Shown: piece after piece, positions 33,978 to 43,273 of the stretch
How the letters are laid out: every line of letters begins with the position of its first letter
Numbering within the stretch: the first letter of the stretch is position 1
NCBI RefSeq assembly: GCF_003201875.1
Contig: NZ_QJKD01000022.1
Location: forward strand, 1-64,000
Direction of reading: 5' to 3'
Length of the DNA: 64,000 nucleotides
DNA from: Hungatella effluvii
Lineage (GTDB): Bacteria > Bacillota > Clostridia > Lachnospirales > Lachnospiraceae
Program-made: the position numbers and the translations under genes
The notes under the pieces: model-generated
Database searches by the model: none
Seen by the model: the letters and a program-made list of their open reading frames with translations, nothing else
What the model was told of the DNA's origin: nothing

Positions 33978-34835
33978 TTATTCCTCATTCTTTCTGTTCT
34001 TCCGTCTGCTCTTTTTCTTCTGCTTTCCCTCTTCCTTCACAGGATTCTTATCCTCGTCCGTCTTCTTGCGGCTGGCCGGAAGCAGTTTATAAAGTTTTTC
34101 TTCTATGAATTTTGGGTTTTCCCCATCCTGGATTGCCAGAACGCCTTCCAGGACCAGTTGTTTACATAAAAACTCCTCATCGTGTCTCGCCTTCAGTTTG
34201 CTCGCCACCGGCAGACACACAATGTTGGCCAGAAGAGAGCCATACAGGGTGGTGATCAGGGCCGTCGCCATGCCCTTTGCCAGGGCGTTGACGTCCTGCA
34301 TGTTGCCCAGCATCAGGATTAAGCCGACCAGCGTACCGATCATACCAAACGCCGGCGCAAAGCTGGCCGCTTTCTCATAGAATCCCCGGTCCAGCGCATG
34401 ACGCTCATCTAACTGATCCAGCTCCGTCTCCATAACCTGGCGGACCTTTTCCGAATCTACGGAGTCCACCACCAGTAAGAGGCTGTTGTGCATAAATGGC
34501 TCGTCAATCTCATTTAATTTGTCCTCCAGGGAGAGGAGTCCCTTCATTCGGGCCTCTGTCGCCAGCTCCACGATCTGTTCAATGGACTGCTCCGGATCGA
34601 ACTTATACGGTTTTATAATGATCTTTAAATGTTTCCCTATCTTTTTAAATGCCCCGGAGGGGAAGGACAGCATCATAACTCCGATGGTGCCTCCTAAGGT
34701 AATGGCCATACTTGGAATATCGATAAACGCCCTTAAATTGTGTAAGACCAGTTTCATGGCCTCCTGATCAAAGGTCATACCGAACAGTACCAGCGCTACC
34801 GCCAAAATAAAACCCAGAATTGACATGATATCCAT
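33978..34835 (-). CDS. motA: Flagellar motor stator protein MotA
   Basis: Stator subunit with four membrane spans (residues 4-22, 30-52, about 150-170, 180-205) and a cytoplasmic loop that contacts FliG. Features include GVMMLSFPSGAFKKIGKHLK, EDKLNEIDEPFMHNSLLLV, SFAPAFGMIGTLVGLILMLG and MATALITTLYGSLLANIV. The last 30 residues are strongly charged. It follows flbD, as in many Firmicutes, but the partner motB lies in the other operon (7188-8039). Confidence 0.95.
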   Translation of the reverse strand: MDIMSILGFILAVALVLFGMTFDQEAMKLVLHNLRAFIDIPSMAITLGGTIGVMMLSFPSGAFKKIGKHLKIIIKPYKFDPEQSIEQIVELATEARMKGLLSLEDKLNEIDEPFMHNSLLLVVDSVDSEKVRQVMETELDQLDERHALDRGFYEKAASFAPAFGMIGTLVGLILMLGNMQDVNALAKGMATALITTLYGSLLANIVCLPVASKLKARHDEEFLCKQLVLEGVLAIQDGENPKFIEEKLYKLLPASRKKTDEDKNPVKEEGKQKKKSRRKNRKNEE

Positions 34836-34883
34836 ATCTGCTACATCCTTTTCTAAACTTTTCTTGTTGTATTTCCGCCGCGG

Positions 34884-35090
34884 CTATCCTTTTATCTGTT
34901 CAATCAGATCGCTGAACGTCTTTCTCCGGAATGCCGCTACCCGTTCGACTACCTCTTCCTTTGATTCCCGCACAATCAAGTGTTTGCCGTTGGTCAGAAG
35001 AATCGTGGTATCGGGATTTTCCATAATCATCTCGATTAAATCACAGTTGAGGATGAACTCCTCGCCATTTAACTTACTTAAGGGAATCAC
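34884..35090 (-). CDS. flbD: Flagellar protein FlbD family
   Basis: Small (68-residue) protein with the typical pattern LSKLNGEEFILNCDLIEMIM, then ENPDTTILLTNGKHLIV. The GTG at 35090 with AGGAGG eight bases upstream gives a start like other FlbD proteins (MIPLSKLNG); the frame is open to GTG 35099. Found between flgE and motA in many Firmicutes (swrD in Bacillus, where it increases motor torque). Confidence 0.9.
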   Translation of the reverse strand: MIPLSKLNGEEFILNCDLIEMIMENPDTTILLTNGKHLIVRESKEEVVERVAAFRRKTFSDLIEQIKG

Positions 35091-35105
35091 CGATACCACC
35101 TCCTG

Positions 35106-37100
35106 TTATCGTTTCAGATTTACAAGTTCCTCCAGAATCGAGTCCGACACCGTAATGATACGCGAGTTGGCCTGGAAACCTCTCTGTGTTACGATCATAT
35201 CGGAAAACTCTGTGGATATATCCACGTTGGACATCTCCAGTGAAGACGTCTTTAACGCTCCTGTTCCGTCCTCACCAGCCTGGCAGGCCTTGGCCTCGCC
35301 GGAGTTGGAGGTTGCCCGGAAATAGGAGTTGCCGTTCTCTTCCAGGCCGTACGGATTTTCAAAGGTAACGAGATCGATACGTCCAATCTGAATTTTTCCC
35401 TTGTCCGGATGGGTCGCTTCGATGATACCGTTTCCAAGAATGGCAATCGATGCGCCGGAGAGTGAGATTGCGCCGCCTTCCGTACCGTTTTCCAGCGTAA
35501 AGGTACCGCTTCCGAGGCCTACATCGTTGGACTGTGTAGCGGCCGTGATGGTACCCGCGTTATCCTTGGGTATGAAAGAAGCGTATGTTTTATCCGCCTC
35601 ATCTGCGTTTAAAAATGCGTTATTAATATCTGAATAGCCCTTATGGTCGATGGTCAGGGTACCGCCGCCGTCTTCCGTAAGCACCAGATCTCCTGCAGCG
35701 TCGCCTTCGCTGATATCACCGGAATACGTCTTGCCGCCGCTTACTGCGGTCACATGCCATTTTGCCTTGTTGCCTGCGCTGGCAGGAATCTTTACCGCGC
35801 TGTATTCTATGTTGTCGCCAGGGTTGATTCCCGAAGTACCATAGTCCTTGAGACTCATGCTCTTATTGAAGAATCCGGTTCCCGCTGCCGCAGGCATCGT
35901 CACATTGTGAAAGGACTGAGCCGTGTTTCCTGAACCACCGTTAAAAGAAGATGTAATTGCGGTGTAACCCGGATGGCTCATCTCGATGTACTGTCCCGTA
36001 CCGGATTCCTTCAGCCACATCTTGCCTGCGGTTGTGGTGTTCTCATTTATTTCACCGACAAACTCCCGTCCGCCGACCGTCGCTGTTACCACCCAGGCCA
36101 TCTTACCGCCTGTGCCCGGCTTCAATTCTGATTTGAAGTCCACCGGTCCCGCCGCGTCAAAGGCCGGGCTCGTGCTCATCCCGGAAAACTTCAGTCCGCC
36201 GAAGATACCGTCAGCCGCATCTGTGGAGGTGGCAAATTCGAAGGTTCCTTCGTTGATTCCAAAATGGTCGCCCAGCAGCTCCGCGCCGGTCAGCGGCTTC
36301 TGGAATACATTCTCCGCCGGTGTCGCGGTGATGGTAAAGTTTCCGCCCGGATGGGCCTTTCCGCCGCAGCCACGGGTGATGGCGCTGTTCATCTTGCTGT
36401 TAAAGTCTGAAAGACTTGTAAATATGGCATTTTTATTCACATGCACGGTAATGCTGGAATCGTTGATATCGGAAGAATTCACGACGATATCGGAACCGGA
36501 AGGCAGATTATCCTCCGCCTTGAAGGTAATGGATACGTTGGCGTCCGTCGTCGCCTTTTCCGAAGTGATCGTAAACTGAGTTCCGTTGATATTCAGCGTC
36601 TTGGATGCCAGCCCGCTGGATTTGGTCGGAATGTTCAAATGGATCTTGTCGGAGGATGGCGCCTTTCCGAGCGGATCACCGGACACGCCGAGAACCGTGT
36701 AGCCGTTGGAGTCCACCAGGTTGCCGCTGTTGGAATCCAGCATTAAGTTTCCCGCTCTCGTGTAAAAGATATTTCCGTCCGCATCCATAACCTGGAAGAA
36801 GCCCTCGCCTGTGATCGCCACGTCCATAGGTCTGCCGGTGGACTGCAGCGCCGAACGGCTCATATCCAGATCGATGCCGCCTAACTGGGAACCATATCCA
36901 ACCTGGCTGGCATTGGTTCCGCCTTTATTGTTGTCGCCGCCTGCGGCGCTCTGTAATGTCTGATAAAATACATCCTGGAAACGCGCACGGCTGGATTTAA
37001 ATCCGTACGTGTTCACGTTGGCAATATTATTGCCGATAACATCCAGCTTCGTCTGGTGTGCTTTCATACCTGACACTGCGGAATATAATGATCTTAACAT
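35106..37100 (-). CDS. flgE: Flagellar hook protein FlgE, large
   Basis: Hook subunit. N-terminal MLRSLYSAVSGMKAHQTKLD, then VIGNNIANVNTYGFKSSRAR, and C-terminal NVDISTEFSDMIVTQRGFQA, then NSRIITVSDSILEELVNLKR are canonical. At 664 residues it is larger than Bacillus or Salmonella hook proteins (260-400); the extra sequence is in the middle (residues 150-590), with two related blocks (KMAWVVTATVGGREFVGEIN and KWHVTAVSGGKTYSGDIS) pointing to an internal duplication of about 110-120 residues. Confidence 0.95.
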   Translation of the reverse strand: MLRSLYSAVSGMKAHQTKLDVIGNNIANVNTYGFKSSRARFQDVFYQTLQSAAGGDNNKGGTNASQVGYGSQLGGIDLDMSRSALQSTGRPMDVAITGEGFFQVMDADGNIFYTRAGNLMLDSNSGNLVDSNGYTVLGVSGDPLGKAPSSDKIHLNIPTKSSGLASKTLNINGTQFTITSEKATTDANVSITFKAEDNLPSGSDIVVNSSDINDSSITVHVNKNAIFTSLSDFNSKMNSAITRGCGGKAHPGGNFTITATPAENVFQKPLTGAELLGDHFGINEGTFEFATSTDAADGIFGGLKFSGMSTSPAFDAAGPVDFKSELKPGTGGKMAWVVTATVGGREFVGEINENTTTAGKMWLKESGTGQYIEMSHPGYTAITSSFNGGSGNTAQSFHNVTMPAAAGTGFFNKSMSLKDYGTSGINPGDNIEYSAVKIPASAGNKAKWHVTAVSGGKTYSGDISEGDAAGDLVLTEDGGGTLTIDHKGYSDINNAFLNADEADKTYASFIPKDNAGTITAATQSNDVGLGSGTFTLENGTEGGAISLSGASIAILGNGIIEATHPDKGKIQIGRIDLVTFENPYGLEENGNSYFRATSNSGEAKACQAGEDGTGALKTSSLEMSNVDISTEFSDMIVTQRGFQANSRIITVSDSILEELVNLKR

Positions 37101-37172
37101 AGTTTATATCTCCTTTTCTAACCGCCTTACCCGTCCGTCAATCGGGGTAAGAATAGCCTCCAAAAGGACCGG

Positions 37173-37571
37173 CTATACCATAACGGTTCCGTCAATGTTT
37201 GTGAAGACAGTGCCTTTTAAGCTCTCCTCGTTCACAACTGTCACTACTCTGTTATTCTTTACATTTACAACAAATGCCGTGGAATCCATCAGGATTAACG
37301 GAGCCTTAAGCCCCTTTTCTCCGGCCAGTTTCACGCCCTCATTCAATCGTTCCAGCTTATCAGAAGACACATCCACGCTCCGCTCCATCACCCGCTCTAC
37401 CGCGTGCCTGGAGAACGTCACCTGGCTTTCTTCCTTTAATTTCTGTTCCAGCAGTTCCTTGAATGCGCTGCTTTCTTCCGTGCCCTCCGCCGGCTTGTTT
37501 CTCGCGGCTTCCCACGGTTTTCCTGTACATATGGGGGTATGAAGCATTTTGTTGTATATCATGGAATCCAT
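37173..37571 (-). CDS. Flagellar operon protein, TIGR02530 type
   Basis: A 132-residue soluble protein with FSRHAVERVMERSVDVSSDK, then LERLNEGVKLAGEKGLKAPL and DSTAFVVNVKNNRVVTVVNE, ending GTVFTNIDGTVMV. These are features of the conserved family located between flgD and flgE in Firmicutes. No enzymatic motif is visible; a chaperone or hook-assembly role is guessed from position. AAGGAGG is seven bases before ATG 37571. Confidence 0.85.
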   Translation of the reverse strand: MDSMIYNKMLHTPICTGKPWEAARNKPAEGTEESSAFKELLEQKLKEESQVTFSRHAVERVMERSVDVSSDKLERLNEGVKLAGEKGLKAPLILMDSTAFVVNVKNNRVVTVVNEESLKGTVFTNIDGTVMV

Positions 37572-37598
37572 TCTCTTACCTCCTTACCTCACATTCTC

Positions 37599-38216
37599 TC
37601 ATACCTTCGGATCTTTATCTCCCGGATCGCTTCCGTCCTTGTCCCCGTCGCTGCCTGCATCCGGGTCCTTGCCGTCATCCTTCTTTGCTTCCTCTGTCCT
37701 GATCTCCATAATCTCATCCATGCTGTAGGATTCTCCCTCCACATAGATCACGAATTTCCCGTCCAGAAGAGAAACCTTGTTTACGATGCCCTCCGTCTTC
37801 TTTAAGTCCCCGGCGACCGTAAATTTTGCTGCCGTAACCGTCTTGCCGACAAGTGAGGTCACATAGGTGCTCTTGGCGTTATATGCCATCTCCTCCATCT
37901 GCTGCATGGTCGATATCTGGGCCAGCTGCGTTACATACTGGGTATCGTCCACCGGATTCATAAAATCCTGGTTTTTCAGCTGGGCTACCATCAGAGTCAG
38001 GAAATCGTCCATACTGACGGCCTTGTCGGATGCGTCTCCAAACACCGCGTCTATGACATCATTGCTCCCAGAAGTGCCATCGGTGCCTTCCGTACCTTTA
38101 TCGCTGTCGTTCGATGCCTTTGCCGGTGTGTTGTCTCCCAGTGCTCCTGGCCCGCTGCTGCCGGAAGATGCAGTCCTTAAGTACGGATTCGTATAGTCTG
38201 GTATCTGTACTGACAT
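37599..38216 (-). CDS. flgD: Hook assembly scaffold protein FlgD
   Basis: Hook cap. A Ser/Gly/Thr-rich N-terminal region precedes the conserved FLTLMVAQLKNQDFMNPVDD, then TQYVTQLAQISTMQQMEEMA and SLVGKTVTAAKF. The C-terminal tail (Lys/Asp/Gly-rich, DDGKDPDAGSDGDKDGSDPG) is low in complexity and unusual. 205 residues; AAAGGAGAG precedes ATG 38216. Confidence 0.94.
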   Translation of the reverse strand: MSVQIPDYTNPYLRTASSGSSGPGALGDNTPAKASNDSDKGTEGTDGTSGSNDVIDAVFGDASDKAVSMDDFLTLMVAQLKNQDFMNPVDDTQYVTQLAQISTMQQMEEMAYNAKSTYVTSLVGKTVTAAKFTVAGDLKKTEGIVNKVSLLDGKFVIYVEGESYSMDEIMEIRTEEAKKDDGKDPDAGSDGDKDGSDPGDKDPKV

Positions 38217-38270
38217 GTCTCTCCTTTTCTTTTCATCCCTGTCCTTATCATCCCTGTCCTCATGGGGTAT

Positions 38271-39674
38271 TTACACATATGCATACAATCTGCGTACCAG
38301 GCTTTCCGCCGCCATCCGCTCTGTTTCCTGTGCAAACACGCCGTCGTCGGCCGTCAGTCCCTGATTCATACCGTGGTGATAATGCCCTCGGGTCTGCTGC
38401 CCCTGATTCTGGTAAAGCTCCTGGCCAAATCCTGCAAAATCCATTCCGCCCTGGCTGTTGTGGTATACCTCCTCCACCTCCGCGTGAAGCGGCTGCAGCA
38501 TCTCTTTTAAGCTCATCATCTGGCTGTTCACCAGCTTCTCAGTCTCCGGATTGGATACTCCGATGCTAACCGACGTCCTGCCGTTCGCACTGGCCATATG
38601 TACGATAATCTCTCCCAAGCCTTCGGGCTTCAGCTTGATGGTAAATTCCGACAGTTCCCGTTTCATGCCCTGCTCCACGCCTGCCTTCAGCTGTTCTGCT
38701 GCCGGTGTGTGGATATCGGAAGCGGTATTGTCCACCGCTGGCACGCTCCGGAATCCGCCCTGTCTCGACGCGTTTATCTTATCGAGATACGTCACGCCTT
38801 TTCCGTCTGAATTCTTCTTCAGCTCCTCCAGCATCTGGTTGTCCAGTGCCTCATCACCATCGGTCTCTTCTTCTGTCTGAACCCGTTTTCCGACTCCCAT
38901 GGCCTTCATCTGGTCCGACTGGTCCTTCAGCAGATCGGAAAATGTTCCCTCATCTCTGCCTGTGCCGCTCTTCGCCTGCACCGCCATATCATCGGCAGGA
39001 ACCTGGGTTTCCGCTGCTGCGGGCTCCATAGCTTCTGTCTTTCGGCCGTTTCCTGTTTCCTCTGGTTTCTGGGCCGCCGTCTGGTAAAGCGCCTCCTGAT
39101 TCTTAAGTGCTTCTGATGTGTCCGCATTTACAGCTGCTGCCTGCTGAACCTCCGCACTTCCGGTGCGCTGTTCCACTCCGGCCTCTGCTGTGGCTGCGGT
39201 TTGATTCAGTATCCCTCCAGCCTCTGTTACCGCCAGCAGTCCGCCATCTTCTGCTTCCATACCGTGCACCATTGCTTCAGCCGGGTCTTCTGCCATACCT
39301 TCCAGAGCGGCTGCCGCTGCCGCGGCTTCATCCTGCACGGTTCTGTCATCGGCTTTTTCCGGCTCCTGCTTATTTTCCGGCGTTTTCTTTACTGCCGTGT
39401 CATCCTGTCCGGAGGTTTCCGCCTTCACCGCATCCTTTCCGGTGTCGGCCGCCTTCTGATCCGCCTGCGCGTCTGTGATCTTCTGCGCCTCCGCTGCCTT
39501 CTTCGTATTCCGTGTCTGTTTTCTGCACTCTGACACCTTTTTGCCCGACTTTAACATCTCGCTGAAGGTATCGGCAAAATCGGCTTTCCCTGCATCTCTG
39601 CCTTTTCCATTGTCTGTGGTTCCAGACTGCTTCCAGCCGGTTCCCACAGCCTTCATGGCTGTTCCCATATTCAT
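38271..39674 (-). CDS. fliK: Flagellar hook-length control protein FliK
   Basis: Molecular ruler that triggers the FlhB switch. The 467-residue product has a long N-terminal region rich in Ala, Glu, Lys and Thr without fold (residues 1-330), and the FliK C domain: LSEFTIKLKPEGLGEIIVHM, TSVSIGVSNPETEKLVNSQM and MSLKEMLQPLHAEVEEVYHN. Position between fliJ and flgD is canonical. Confidence 0.92.
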   Translation of the reverse strand: MNMGTAMKAVGTGWKQSGTTDNGKGRDAGKADFADTFSEMLKSGKKVSECRKQTRNTKKAAEAQKITDAQADQKAADTGKDAVKAETSGQDDTAVKKTPENKQEPEKADDRTVQDEAAAAAAALEGMAEDPAEAMVHGMEAEDGGLLAVTEAGGILNQTAATAEAGVEQRTGSAEVQQAAAVNADTSEALKNQEALYQTAAQKPEETGNGRKTEAMEPAAAETQVPADDMAVQAKSGTGRDEGTFSDLLKDQSDQMKAMGVGKRVQTEEETDGDEALDNQMLEELKKNSDGKGVTYLDKINASRQGGFRSVPAVDNTASDIHTPAAEQLKAGVEQGMKRELSEFTIKLKPEGLGEIIVHMASANGRTSVSIGVSNPETEKLVNSQMMSLKEMLQPLHAEVEEVYHNSQGGMDFAGFGQELYQNQGQQTRGHYHHGMNQGLTADDGVFAQETERMAAESLVRRLYAYV

Positions 39675-39707
39675 TCTCTTCTCACCGCCTTTCTCTCTGT
39701 GACATAT

Positions 39708-40160
39708 CTATTGGGAAGCACCACGCCGCACGAAATTACCCGCAACATGCTCCGCTATGGTCTCCTGCTGCTCCTTCGCTTCGCCGCGGTGGTATTCCTC
39801 TAACTGTTTTTCCTTCAGCTTTTCCAGCTTCTTTACCTCTCTGGAGGCCTCCGTCACAATCTGACGCTGCCGTTCCAGCCCTGCCTGTAAAAGCTCCAGC
39901 TCCTCCTCCATCTCCTCCAGCTGGTTCCTTGCACTTTCCAGGATAGAGAAGCAGGCTTTCAGCATAAATATCGTCGTTCCCTCTGCCTCCCGCCTGGCTA
40001 TATCCGCCTGCACTCCGGCGGCCTTCTCTGCCATATCCTGTTTTTGGGCTTCCAGTGCATCCCGTTCTGCGGTCATCCTGCCTAAGATTCCCATCTCTTT
40101 TTCCAGATTCTGACTCTGGAAATTCAGCATACGCTCCAGTGAAAATGCAAACTTTTTCAT
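39708..40160 (-). CDS. fliJ: Flagellar export protein FliJ
   Basis: Coiled-coil stalk of the export ATPase FliI. 150 residues, entirely helical, starting MKKFAFSLERMLNFQSQNLE, a characteristic FliJ opening, with long heptad patterns (LEEMEEELELLQAGLERQRQ). It follows fliI by 10 bases and precedes fliK. Confidence 0.93.
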   Translation of the reverse strand: MKKFAFSLERMLNFQSQNLEKEMGILGRMTAERDALEAQKQDMAEKAAGVQADIARREAEGTTIFMLKACFSILESARNQLEEMEEELELLQAGLERQRQIVTEASREVKKLEKLKEKQLEEYHRGEAKEQQETIAEHVAGNFVRRGASQ

Positions 40161-40170
40161 AAGAACCTCT

Positions 40171-41472
40171 CTATTCGGTCAGTTGGATCATACGGATGAC
40201 GGCCTCATCAAGGGAGAAGCTCTCATCCGTCTTCTGCTGCAAAAACTCATATATTTTATCAATTCTCATCAGCGCGTCGTCCAGTTCCTTATTGGTCCCC
40301 TTCTTATACGCTCCGATGGAAACGAGATCGATGTTGCTCTCATAGACCGAGAGAAGTTTCCGGATCTTTCCGGCCGCCGCTTTGTGCTCCGGCATCACAA
40401 TGTCGCTCATCAGACGGCTGACGCTGGATAAGATGTCGATGGCCGGATACCGGTTCTGCGTCGCCACCTTTCTCGACAGCATGATATGGCCGTCGATAAT
40501 GCCGCGCACCGTATCGGACACCGGTTCATTGGCGTCGTCGCCTTCCACCAGAACCGTGTAGATTCCGGTGATGGAGCCTGTCTCAAAATTGCCCGAGCGC
40601 TCCAGCAGCTTCGGAAGCTCCGAGTAAATGGAGGGCGTGTACCCCCTCGCTACCGGCGGTTCTCCGATACTTAGTCCCACTTCCCGCTGCGCCATGGCGA
40701 ATCGGGTGAGGGAATCCATCATCAAAAGCACATCCATGCCCTGATCCTTGAAATACTCCGCGATTGTAGTGGCCGTCATGGTGCATTTGGAACGCATCAT
40801 AGCGGACTGGTTGGAGGTGGCCACTACCAGAACCGAGCGCTTTAAGCCCTCTTCTCCCAGATCCCGGTTGATAAATTCCACAACCTCACGGCTCCTCTCA
40901 CCAACAAGCGCAATGACATTGACATCAGCCTTCACATTCTTGGCGATCATACCCATCAGCGTACTCTTTCCCACGCCGCTTCCGGCAAAAATTCCCATTC
41001 TCTGCCCCTTGCCAATGGTTAAGAGGCCGTCGATGGCCTTGACACCCATCTGAATCACGGTGTCGATTCTGGGCCGTTCCATGGGGTTGGAACGTTTTCC
41101 CGTTATGGGATAATAAGCGACTTCTCCCAAAGGCCCCTGCCCATCGATGGGCATTCCCATAGCATCCACGGTACGGCCGATCAGCTCATTGGAGACCGGT
41201 ATGAGAAGACGCTCCCCCGTATTGCAGACCGCGCTTCCGTATCCAATGCCTTCTGTCTCCTCGTAGGGCATCAGGAGTACCCTGTTTTCACGAAATCCCA
41301 CGACCTCCGCCTTCACCGGCGGATTGTCTCCCGGAACGTCGATGGTACAGACATCCCCGATCCTGCAGGCAGGCCCCATGGCTTCCACCGTGGTTCCTAC
41401 GATCTTGTCTATTTTCCCCAGATATGTATACAAATTGGCGTTCTGAACCGCCTGTCTCACATTCTCTATCAT
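40171..41472 (-). CDS. fliI: Flagellum-specific ATPase FliI
   Basis: Hexameric ATPase of the export apparatus, related to F1 alpha/beta. Walker A (AGSGVGKST), the GERSREV motif, Walker B (DVLLMMDSLTRFAMAQRE) and the PPVARGYTPSIYSELPKLLE region are intact. 433 residues, normal length. It lies between fliH and fliJ. Confidence 0.97.
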   Translation of the reverse strand: MIENVRQAVQNANLYTYLGKIDKIVGTTVEAMGPACRIGDVCTIDVPGDNPPVKAEVVGFRENRVLLMPYEETEGIGYGSAVCNTGERLLIPVSNELIGRTVDAMGMPIDGQGPLGEVAYYPITGKRSNPMERPRIDTVIQMGVKAIDGLLTIGKGQRMGIFAGSGVGKSTLMGMIAKNVKADVNVIALVGERSREVVEFINRDLGEEGLKRSVLVVATSNQSAMMRSKCTMTATTIAEYFKDQGMDVLLMMDSLTRFAMAQREVGLSIGEPPVARGYTPSIYSELPKLLERSGNFETGSITGIYTVLVEGDDANEPVSDTVRGIIDGHIMLSRKVATQNRYPAIDILSSVSRLMSDIVMPEHKAAAGKIRKLLSVYESNIDLVSIGAYKKGTNKELDDALMRIDKIYEFLQQKTDESFSLDEAVIRMIQLTE

Positions 41473-41492
41473 CTTATGCGCCGCCTGTCACA

Positions 41493-42281
41493 CTATTTCA
41501 GCAATTCCGCCAGCTGCCGCTTTAAATTCTCCAATTGCACAAACACGGAGGCGTCCACGATTCCTTCCTCCGTCTCAATCTGTACATAGCCAGGCTGCTG
41601 CTGCTCCGGTCTGATGCGGACGTATCCGCCGTTTCTGTCTCTCAATGGTTCCAGACGTCTCTCCAGTTCCTCCACCAGAACGATGGAGTCGTCCGATAAA
41701 TGCACGGTGATCTCATTCTTATCACGCTCCGACATCACGGCCTGCTCTACTAAATCGGCCAGTCCCTCTGCGCCGGCGCCTACCTCTCTCTGCAGGATTT
41801 TCTCTGCGATTACAAGGGCCATCTCTGTAATTCTGGCCTTTATCTCCTCCGAGTGCTCTTCCAGCTGGCGTCCCGCCTGTTCCACGGACCGTCCGATCTT
41901 TTGCAGCCCATCGGATATGTCTGCTTCGGCCCTGTTAATCCCGTCTTCATAGCCGCGTTCCTCTGCCTGCTGTTTCAGCCGTTCCGCTTCCGTCAGGGCC
42001 GTGTTCACAATCTTATCCCGCTGGGCGTAAGCGTCCTCTAAAATCCTGGCGGCAGACTGTTCTGCCTGGTTTCTGGCATGCTCCAGAATCTTTCTCTTTT
42101 CTTCGGATATCAGTGCATAACGGGGCACCGCTCCATCCGCGGCTTCTCTGGCCGTATTACCCGGTTCCCCGCTTATCTCCTCCGCCTGGGCGGTCTCGGG
42201 GCCGGTCATCTGATAGGCCGGAACTCTTCCTTCCCCCAGCACCGTCTGTCCGGACTTGATTACCCTATACAATGATCTCAT
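41493..42281 (-). CDS. fliH: Flagellar assembly protein FliH
   Basis: Regulates and anchors FliI. The protein starts LYRVIKSGQTVLGEGRVPAY and has an Ala/Glu-rich coiled coil (about residues 65-150) and a C-terminal domain with RITEMALVIAEKILQREVGA, as in FliH/V-ATPase E-type stalks. The frame opens at 42290; ATG 42281 (MRSLYRV) is judged slightly better placed relative to AAGG. Both starts overlap the fliG 3' end, so translation is probably coupled. Confidence 0.92.
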   Translation of the reverse strand: MRSLYRVIKSGQTVLGEGRVPAYQMTGPETAQAEEISGEPGNTAREAADGAVPRYALISEEKRKILEHARNQAEQSAARILEDAYAQRDKIVNTALTEAERLKQQAEERGYEDGINRAEADISDGLQKIGRSVEQAGRQLEEHSEEIKARITEMALVIAEKILQREVGAGAEGLADLVEQAVMSERDKNEITVHLSDDSIVLVEELERRLEPLRDRNGGYVRIRPEQQQPGYVQIETEEGIVDASVFVQLENLKRQLAELLK

Positions 42282-43272
42282 CCTTTCCATCCTTGGAGAT
42301 TACGATCTCGCCCTCTTCCTCCAGACGGCGGATCACAGCCACGATTCTCTGCTGCGCCTCTTCCACGTCGCTCATACGAATATTATGCAGGTACTCCATG
42401 TCGCTCTGTATGGATTCTCTCATACGGCTGGACATATTGGCAAAAATTGCGCTCATCACATCCTTGTTGGACACCTTTAACGCAACCGCCAGATCCTTGG
42501 AATCTGTCTCTCTTAAGAAGCGTTGGATAGACAGCGGATCCAGGTATGCGATATCTTCAAATACAAACATCAGCTTGCGCACATCCTCGGCAAGCTGGGG
42601 ATTCTTTAAGTTCAGTTCGTCAAAAATGTCTCTCTCCGTGCTGCGGTCCACATGGTTCATAATGTCGGCGATGTAGTTGAGTCCGCCCACCTCCATGGTC
42701 TCCTCCGAAGATGAGGAGCCGATCTTCTTCTCCAGCACCTCTTCCGCAATCTTGATTGCCATCGGCAGAGCCCGGTCCATGCCTGCGATGCGCTCCACCA
42801 CATCCACCCGTGTCTCCTGGGGCAGATTAGCGATGATCTTAGACGCCTGCTCCGGCGTGGCGTATGACAGTATGAGCGCCAGCGTCTGCGGATGCTCGTT
42901 CTGTATAGCAGTCATCAGGGTCTTATAATCCACTTTTCTGATAAAACTGAATGCCTTGGTCTTAAGCGCCTTGCTGACCCGGTCCATCAAATTTCTGGCC
43001 TGCTGCTGGCCAAATGCTTTTTCCAGCACTTCCTTGGCGTAGTCTTTTCCGCCCTCGGTAATCACCTTTTCCGTCACACAACAATTATAAAAGTCCTTGG
43101 CAATGTCTTCCATCTCATCCGGTGCCAGGTGAGGGAGTCTCGTAATCTCCATGGACAGCTGCTCCACTTCATTCTCTGTCAGATACCGGAACACCTCGGA
43201 GGCCCGTTCCGTACCGAGCATGGATATGACGGCCGCAGCTTTTTCTGCTGGTCTTCTTTCTTCTGCCGGCAT
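42265..43272 (-). CDS. fliG: Flagellar motor switch protein FliG
   Basis: C-ring rotor protein that contacts MotA. N domain (KAAAVISMLGTERASEVFRY), middle EHPQTLALILSYATPEQASK with the EHPQ motif, and C domain (FVFEDIAYLDPLSIQRFLRE) with the charged torque helix are present. 335 residues. It starts one base after the fliF stop region and overlaps fliH. Confidence 0.97.
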   Translation of the reverse strand: MPAEERRPAEKAAAVISMLGTERASEVFRYLTENEVEQLSMEITRLPHLAPDEMEDIAKDFYNCCVTEKVITEGGKDYAKEVLEKAFGQQQARNLMDRVSKALKTKAFSFIRKVDYKTLMTAIQNEHPQTLALILSYATPEQASKIIANLPQETRVDVVERIAGMDRALPMAIKIAEEVLEKKIGSSSSEETMEVGGLNYIADIMNHVDRSTERDIFDELNLKNPQLAEDVRKLMFVFEDIAYLDPLSIQRFLRETDSKDLAVALKVSNKDVMSAIFANMSSRMRESIQSDMEYLHNIRMSDVEEAQQRIVAVIRRLEEEGEIVISKDGKDEIIV

Positions 43273-43273
43273 A

